Positions 59,568 through 64,000 of a DNA stretch of 64,000 nt are shown in pieces (within the stretch, counting starts at the first letter, position 1; every line of letters begins with the position of its first letter). The stretch comes from an uncultured Sutterella sp. GTDB taxonomy: Bacteria > Pseudomonadota > Gammaproteobacteria > Burkholderiales > Burkholderiaceae_F. The notes under the pieces are model-generated. The model worked only from the letters and a program-made list of their open reading frames with translations, ran no database searches and had not been told where the DNA came from. A program made the translations under genes and the position numbers. The stretch spans positions 12,336 to 76,335 of the forward strand of contig CAAEPH010000051.1 of the NCBI GenBank assembly GCA_900757865.1, read 5' to 3'.

Positions 59568-60469
59568 AGTGATTCACTATCCGTGACTAAGCGCTGCTTT
59601 TGAGCGTTCTTTAATTTTTCAATGTCCACTGTTGTATCAAAAACCGTCTGAGCGGGGCCTTTTAAGAAAACGGGAGACTCTGGCAAACCGTCCCAAGCAA
59701 CCGTCAGTTTGCCTCCAGGCATCCTCAGCTGAACTTCTTTAGAAAAAAAGCCTCGAAGCATACCTGAAACCGCAGCAGCACAGGCCCCACTACCACAAGC
59801 CAAAGTCATGCCGGCCCCACGCTCCCAAACTTTCAGCGAGGCTTGCGTAGGTGAGAGTACATGCAAGAACTCCACATTAATTTTTTCTGGAAAGAGAGGA
59901 TGATTTTCAACCTGCGATCCCAAGTAAGCCACCTCTCTTGAGGAAAGCTCGTCCTGTGTGACCGTCACCGCATGAGGGTTACCAAAACTCAGCAAATCCC
60001 AGCTCCACACTTTCCCTTGCAGATTTATCTTTGCTAACGGGCGATCAGTTGTGGTCCACTCAACTAACGGCGTGTTCAACTGTGAGGACGACAACAGCAA
60101 ACCAGGCTTTCCCATGTTCACGGTCACCTCTTGGTTGTCCGAAATTTCCATGCTAACCAGGCGCGTTTTCGTCTCGGCCACAATACGACGAGCCTGACTC
60201 AAGCTATTCTCCCAAATATACAGAGCAAAGCAACGAGCCCCATTACCACACATTTCCACTTCTTGACCATCATTGTTAAAAATGCGATAGCCAAAATCGG
60301 CCTCTCGTGCGTTGGGGGACTCAATCACCAACAGCTGATCAGCCCCAATACCATAGTGTCGATCACATAAAGCTCGAATCGTGTCACTGTCAGGGCAAAA
60401 GGGTTGGTTAAGCGCATCAATGACCACGAAATCATTGCCTGCCCCTTGCATTTTTGTTACACGTAACAT
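59564..60469 (-). CDS. dapF: Diaminopimelate epimerase
   Basis: 301-aa cofactor-free racemase making meso-DAP for lysine and peptidoglycan. The two catalytic Cys are in EMCGNGARCFALY and LACGSGACAAAVSG. MQGAGNDFVVIDALNQ is the family N-terminus. Length is about 25 residues over E. coli, in the C-terminal tail. It follows the lipid A acyltransferase pair, the betaproteobacterial order metK|lpxL-lpxL-dapF. Confidence 0.97.
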   Translation of the reverse strand: MLRVTKMQGAGNDFVVIDALNQPFCPDSDTIRALCDRHYGIGADQLLVIESPNAREADFGYRIFNNDGQEVEMCGNGARCFALYIWENSLSQARRIVAETKTRLVSMEISDNQEVTVNMGKPGLLLSSSQLNTPLVEWTTTDRPLAKINLQGKVWSWDLLSFGNPHAVTVTQDELSSREVAYLGSQVENHPLFPEKINVEFLHVLSPTQASLKVWERGAGMTLACGSGACAAAVSGMLRGFFSKEVQLRMPGGKLTVAWDGLPESPVFLKGPAQTVFDTTVDIEKLKNAQKQRLVTDSESL

Positions 60470-60501
60470 TAACGTCTCCCTTGAGCTCTTGTAACAACGT
60501 A

Positions 60502-61380
60502 TTAATAGACAGAGTGCTCCCCTTCGGGGCGAGTTTTAAATCGACGATGAACCCACAGATACTGATCGGGGTAGGCTCGAATCCATTCTTCGAGTTCCTG
60601 GTTCATTCTGACAGTGTCGGCATAGACATCATCAGTAGGATAGTTCTGCCAGGCTGGCGACAAAATCACATGGTAACCCTCACTGGTCATGGTCGCAATA
60701 CACCAAATCACACGAGCTTTCGTCAATTTTGCCAGTCGAGACACCATAGGGATAGTAGCTGCCGTCACGCCGAAAAATGGCACAAAAATGGAATTTTTTC
60801 GACCGTGATCCATATCCGGCAAATAATAAAAAGGTAAGCCCTCTTTCATTGCTCTCAAAACGGGGCGCAAATCATTGGCATTACTTTTTGCAACCAGCAC
60901 AGGATCTGAAAACCGCTTTCGTCCCTTTAAAACCGCCTCATCCCAAACAGGATTGCTTTGCTTTTGATACAACGACACGCCTCTGACATAAGTATTCAAA
61001 GCGATGCCCGCCGCATCCAACCCAGCAAAATGAGGGGCTACTACGATAATGGGTTCACCTCCATTATTCAAGAGGTTATCTAGCCCTTCAAATGTAACAA
61101 ACTTCTGTATTTGTTCTTTGCTACCTTTCCACAGCACACCATGGTCCAATGCCGCACGACCAAGGCGTCGATACACTCGACGAGCCAAGTCATAACGCTC
61201 TTTTTCACTTAACTCAGGCAAGCAGAGTCGTAAATTGGTGAGAATCACATGTCGTCTCTTGGGAATTGCCCACCACAGCAATTGAGCAACACCAACTGCC
61301 AAAGTTTCTCTCACCTGAGGCGAAACAAACCTCATGAGCTCAATCACTTTGACCCATAATTTAGAAAACCACAACATCAT
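60502..61380 (-). CDS. Lipid A biosynthesis acyltransferase, LpxL/HtrB family (second copy)
   Basis: 292-aa inner membrane enzyme that adds a secondary acyl chain to lipid A. The HX4D motif is HFAGLD; DMDHGRKNSIFVPFFG is the conserved central segment and LWVHRRFKTRP the typical end. It overlaps the next acyltransferase gene by 4 nt. Which lipid A position it acylates cannot be told from sequence. Confidence 0.93.
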   Translation of the reverse strand: MMLWFSKLWVKVIELMRFVSPQVRETLAVGVAQLLWWAIPKRRHVILTNLRLCLPELSEKERYDLARRVYRRLGRAALDHGVLWKGSKEQIQKFVTFEGLDNLLNNGGEPIIVVAPHFAGLDAAGIALNTYVRGVSLYQKQSNPVWDEAVLKGRKRFSDPVLVAKSNANDLRPVLRAMKEGLPFYYLPDMDHGRKNSIFVPFFGVTAATIPMVSRLAKLTKARVIWCIATMTSEGYHVILSPAWQNYPTDDVYADTVRMNQELEEWIRAYPDQYLWVHRRFKTRPEGEHSVY

Positions 61381-62249
61381 TTTTGCATTCGCTTACGATT
61401 AGGATGCGCACCTTTCGGTGTCTTATACCGGTTATAGCTCCAGGCATACTGGTCGGGGATGGCTCGGATGATTTGTTCGATTTCATGATTCATCGCACTA
61501 GCATCTGCCTCTAAGTCGCCAGTTAACGCGGTTGTCCACTCCTTGGCTTGAATTTCCCAGCCAGATGCCGTTCTGATACCCCAAGCAAAGATACGAACCG
61601 CATTAAACTGCTTTGCCACCCTTAAAGGCAAGACCATCGTGTACGCATCACGCCCAAAAAAGGAAGCCCATACCCCCTCGCCACTTGAGGGTACTTGATC
61701 GGGTAAAGCACCAAACGTATGGCCCAAGCGAAGATTTTTAATAATTCGCTTAACCCCACTAACCGTCGTTGGACACGGTTCTATGCCTTCGCTTTGACGA
61801 GCTTGACCTACAACTTTACGCAACCATCGGTTTTTAGGTGGACGATATAGCACCATGATTTTTCTGTGAGTTGCGCCATAATAGACGTGTTCAAACCACA
61901 CAGGAAGGACTTCAAAACAACCAACATGAGGAGTCATGAACACAATGGGACGCCCTGTTCTCATGTAGCGATCAATCAAGTCTTGGCTCGCTGGGTCAAC
62001 GGTAACCTTTTTCATCACCGTGTTAGGAGACCGATACCATACCCACAGACTCTCCATAGATTGGCGACCTGCACTTCGAGCCAATTGAGTAATGCTGACG
62101 CTGTGATCTAAGCCTGCTTGCTTCAAGTTTTCAATGGTACGCTGTCTAACTTCTGAGGATAAACGAAAGGTTAACTCACCAAAAAGTGCGCCAAACCCCT
62201 GTAAAAACCACAAAGGGAGCAATGCGAACAACTTCAAAAGAAAGGTCAT
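61377..62249 (-). CDS. Lipid A biosynthesis acyltransferase, LpxL/HtrB family (first copy)
   Basis: 290-aa paralogue of the following gene. The catalytic motif is HVGCFE (HX4E), with GALPDQVPSSGEGVWASFFG and YAWSYNRYKTPKG as family landmarks. A hydrophobic N-terminus (LLKLFALLPLWFLQGFGALF) anchors it to the membrane. First in the minus-strand run lpxL-lpxL-dapF-rlmI, divergent from metK. Confidence 0.93.
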   Translation of the reverse strand: MTFLLKLFALLPLWFLQGFGALFGELTFRLSSEVRQRTIENLKQAGLDHSVSITQLARSAGRQSMESLWVWYRSPNTVMKKVTVDPASQDLIDRYMRTGRPIVFMTPHVGCFEVLPVWFEHVYYGATHRKIMVLYRPPKNRWLRKVVGQARQSEGIEPCPTTVSGVKRIIKNLRLGHTFGALPDQVPSSGEGVWASFFGRDAYTMVLPLRVAKQFNAVRIFAWGIRTASGWEIQAKEWTTALTGDLEADASAMNHEIEQIIRAIPDQYAWSYNRYKTPKGAHPNRKRMQK

Positions 62250-62347
62250 TATCCAAAACTCTTATGGGGACAATTTTTGTAGCGCCATTGTAGCAAAGTA
62301 AGTCACCAATCCAAGTTTCCACCGCACTCATCCTTCACCGTCTCCGC

Positions 62348-62374
62348 TTGGCAAGAGCTTCGTTAAGATATAGA
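62348..62374 (+). promoter_or_regulatory. Possible sigma-70 promoter of metK
   Basis: -35 TTGGCA (62348-62353) and -10 TATAGA (62369-62374) with 15-bp spacing, below the optimum. If used, transcription would begin near 62381, just before the mini-ORF, leaving a leader of about 230 nt. Confidence 0.4.
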
Positions 62375-62394
62375 CAATTTTAAGGAGGGATAAT

Positions 62395-62406
62395 ATGAGG
62401 AAATAA
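62395..62406 (+). other. Three-codon mini-ORF with perfect Shine-Dalgarno in the metK leader
   Basis: AAGGAGG (62382-62388) is 6 nt ahead of ATG AGG AAA TAA. It would make only Met-Arg-Lys. It may be a regulatory leader ORF, a ribosome standby/stabilising site, or a chance match. Confidence 0.35.
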
Positions 62407-62407
62407 C

Positions 62408-62608
62408 TTGGCAACTTTTCGCATTTTTCTTTAACCAACTGTTGCCAATATCAACTGCGAAGTTGTATGATTCGCAGGTCGCCGAGTTAACAAAGACAAC
62501 TTGCGGGGCGAAACACAAATACCGCTAAAGCGTCTTCGCAAAACATTGTCCCAGTATTTGCGCAAGGCGCCACCCTTTAAACCTACAAAAAAAATACTGG
62601 AGTTGGCG
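62408..62608 (+). ncRNA. Structured metK leader: candidate translational riboswitch
   Basis: Hairpins: TTGGCAAC / GTTGCCAA (62408-62448), CTGCGAA / TTCGCAG (62455-62477), and a longer stem in which CTTGCG (62500-62505) and CAAATAC (62516-62522) pair with CGCAAG (62561-62566) and GTATTTG (62554-62560). The segment CCAGTATTT (62551-62559) is also a perfect complement of AAATACTGG (62592-62600), which includes the GG of the metK ribosome site GGAG (62599-62602). The two pairings exclude each other, giving ON and OFF states. GGCG (62507-62510) could form a pseudoknot with CGCC (62568-62571). The ligand is unknown; SAM is the obvious guess. Confidence 0.6.
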
Positions 62609-63790
62609 ATGTCCACTAATGAATATCTTTTCACTTCCGAATCCGTCAGTGAAGGTCACCCCGACAAAGTAGCCGACCAAATCTCTGACGCAGTCCTCGA
62701 TGCTTGCTTAAGCGCCGATCCAATGAGCCGTGTCGCAGCTGAAACCCTTTGCACGACGGGTTTAGTCATGATGGCCGGTGAAATCTCTACTAACGCTAAC
62801 GTTGATTACATTACCCTTGCCCGTGATGTCCTGAAGCGCATTGGATACGACAATACAGAATACGGCATTGACTATAAGGGATGCTCTGTTCTCGTTGGCT
62901 ACGACAAGCAGTCTAATGACATTGCACAAGGTGTTGACCATGCCTATGATGATGATTTGAATTTGGGCGCTGGTGACCAAGGTCTGATGTTTGGTTACGC
63001 CTGTGATGAAACACCTACTTTAATGCCGGCACCAATCTATTACGCCCATCGACTCATGGAGCGCCAAAGCCTCGTTCGTCGCAACGGAACCATGCCCTAT
63101 TTGCGTCCCGATGCGAAGAGCCAGGTCACCTTACGCTACCGTGACGGCAAGCCTGTTGGCTGTGACACCATTGTCATTAGCTCTCAGCACGCTCCCGAAA
63201 TGTCGGATGGCAAAAAGATGAAACCTGAGTTCATCGAAGCGATTGTTGAAAACATCATCCGTCCCGTCATGCCAGCTGAATGGCTCAAAAACACGAAATT
63301 CTTAGTGAATCCCACAGGACGCTTCGTCGTAGGTGGGCCACAGGGTGACTGCGGATTAACAGGGCGCAAGATTATTGTTGATACCTACGGTGGCTACTGC
63401 CCCCACGGTGGCGGCGCCTTCTCGGGTAAAGACGCTACGAAAGTAGACCGCTCTGCTGCCTATGCCTGCCGTTATGTGGCCAAAAATATTGTTAAAGCGG
63501 GTTTGGCTCGTCAGTGCCAAGTCCAAGTGTCCTATGCTATTGGTGTTGCTGAACCGATGAATATTACGGTCTTCACTCATGGCACAGGCGTTATCCCCGA
63601 TAACGAAATTGCCAAACTGGTTCGTGCGCATTTTGACCTTCGTCCTCGTGGGATCATTCAGATGCTTGATTTGCGTCGTCCCATCTTCTCGAAGACCGCA
63701 GCATATGGCCACTTTGGTCGTGAAGAACCTGAATTTACTTGGGAAAAGACCGATAAAGTTCAAGCTCTTCGCGAGGCCGCTAGTCTGTAA
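62609..63790 (+). CDS. metK: S-adenosylmethionine synthetase
   Basis: 393-aa enzyme making SAM from methionine and ATP. Motifs: SEGHPDKVADQISDAVLD, GAGDQGLMFGYACDE (methionine/ATP site), GRFVVGGPQGDCGLTGRKI and GGGAFSGKDATKVDRSAAY (P-loop-like). The frame is open upstream to 62501, but ATG 62609, with GGAG 6 nt before it, gives the universal MetK start. The codons before it belong to the structured leader. Confidence 0.98.
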   Translation: MSTNEYLFTSESVSEGHPDKVADQISDAVLDACLSADPMSRVAAETLCTTGLVMMAGEISTNANVDYITLARDVLKRIGYDNTEYGIDYKGCSVLVGYDKQSNDIAQGVDHAYDDDLNLGAGDQGLMFGYACDETPTLMPAPIYYAHRLMERQSLVRRNGTMPYLRPDAKSQVTLRYRDGKPVGCDTIVISSQHAPEMSDGKKMKPEFIEAIVENIIRPVMPAEWLKNTKFLVNPTGRFVVGGPQGDCGLTGRKIIVDTYGGYCPHGGGAFSGKDATKVDRSAAYACRYVAKNIVKAGLARQCQVQVSYAIGVAEPMNITVFTHGTGVIPDNEIAKLVRAHFDLRPRGIIQMLDLRRPIFSKTAAYGHFGREEPEFTWEKTDKVQALREAASL

Positions 63791-64000
63791 TCCCTTATCG
63801 ATAATCGTCACTATGACAGAGAGTGTCGTGCCCTGAAAGCACGACACTCTCACATAAAGTGGACTCTTAAAAGCGCGGTCTAGTGCCCAAACTCCGCACT
63901 AGAAAAAACAATCTAGGTGCGGAGCTCTAATAAAGCCTCGTCATCTAAATTTAGTTGGCGGGGCTTTCGCTTGGAATAAAACCTCCAACCAATCACGCGC
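63791..64000. other. Structured region downstream of metK (three hairpin systems)
   Basis: (1) A perfect 12-bp stem GAGAGTGTCGTG / CACGACACTCTC (63819-63851), without a T-run. (2) GCACTAG (63896-63902) pairs with CTAGTGC (63880-63886). Alternatively, CTCCGCAC-TAG (63892-63902) pairs with CTA-G-GTGCGGAG (63913-63924). (3) AAAGCCTCGTC / GGCGGGGCTTT (63932-63967, two G-U pairs). It may be the metK 3' end plus the leader of the next gene beyond the window. Confidence 0.5.

Noticed and set aside
62406..62424. Second sigma-54 promoter (TTGGCAAC-TTTT-CGCA) before metK
   Set aside because: The GC element is shifted by one base relative to the GG element and the core bases differ from consensus.
63791..64000. 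SAH riboswitch upstream of a following ahcY gene
   Set aside because: The conserved SAH motifs (GAGG...GCUGC and CCAGGCUCGG blocks) are not visible, and the next gene is outside the window.
1..64000. CRISPR arrays, insertion sequences and rRNA genes
   Set aside because: No spaced direct repeats, transposase genes or rRNA sequence were seen on reading through the window.

Overview
The window is chromosomal DNA of a Gram-negative bacterium, most likely a betaproteobacterium of the order Burkholderiales. The evidence is gene order: fmdB-DUF502-aspS; kdsD-kdsC-lptC-lptA-lptB-rpoN-ptsN-rapZ; TPR protein-lolB-ispE-tRNA-Gln-prs-rplY-pth-ychF; fdx-coaD-rsmD diverging from ftsY; ftsE-ftsX-rpoH; rhodanese-secB near envC-ctpA; and dapF-lpxL-lpxL diverging from metK. 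Base composition is only moderately G+C rich and the spacing is tight. Several genes often found in these clusters are absent (hpf, hprK, grxC, argB). This would suit a host-associated, streamlined lineage such as a Sutterellaceae-like gut organism, but that placement is inference.

Layout. 1-2.9 kb: a tripartite efflux operon (nodT-type outer membrane lipoprotein, macA, start of macB), divergent from an orphan OmpR-type regulator whose receiver lacks the phospho-acceptor Asp. 4-9.2 kb: an EF-G-like GTPase, then fmdB, a DUF502 membrane protein and aspS. 9.3-12.5 kb (minus strand): a lone Toprim/zinc-ribbon primase-like gene, and a translationally coupled set of mtnA, a class II aldolase and a small conserved-looking ORF, which resembles the 5-methylthioribose/5-deoxyribose salvage (DHAP shunt) pair. 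12.7-16.1 kb: a PatZ-like acetyltransferase and a crotonase. 16.2-19.6 kb: gltIJKL, preceded by a textbook sigma-54 promoter. 19.8-26.4 kb: Kdo synthesis, LPS transport, RpoN, PtsN and RapZ. 26.4-42.2 kb: mutY, TPR/lolB/ispE, tRNA-Gln, prs, rplY, deaD, pth, DUF523, ychF, an XRE regulator, ahpC/ahpF and an AsmA-like protein. 42.2-53.4 kb: fdx, coaD, rsmD, ftsY, ppx, ftsEX, rpoH, trmL, secB, a rhodanese-like protein, envC and ctpA. 53.5-62.2 kb (minus strand): slmA, sppA, a HAD phosphatase, dksA, a COG0523 GTPase, rlmI, dapF and two lipid A acyltransferases. 62.3-64 kb: metK, with a structured leader and several hairpins after it.

Connections. RpoN, PtsN and a sigma-54 promoter at gltI lie within 10 kb of each other. 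FtsE, FtsX, EnvC, SlmA and FtsY form an envelope and division set. KdsD/KdsC, LptABC and two LpxL-type enzymes cover LPS assembly. MetK makes SAM, whose by-products feed MtnA and the aldolase.

Most notable non-coding signal: in the metK leader, one 9-base segment is perfectly complementary to a segment containing part of the metK Shine-Dalgarno sequence. Most of that same segment can pair instead with an upstream arm. This is the architecture of a translation-controlling riboswitch, and I could not match it by eye to a known SAM or SAH class. No CRISPR array, insertion sequence or intact prophage was seen.
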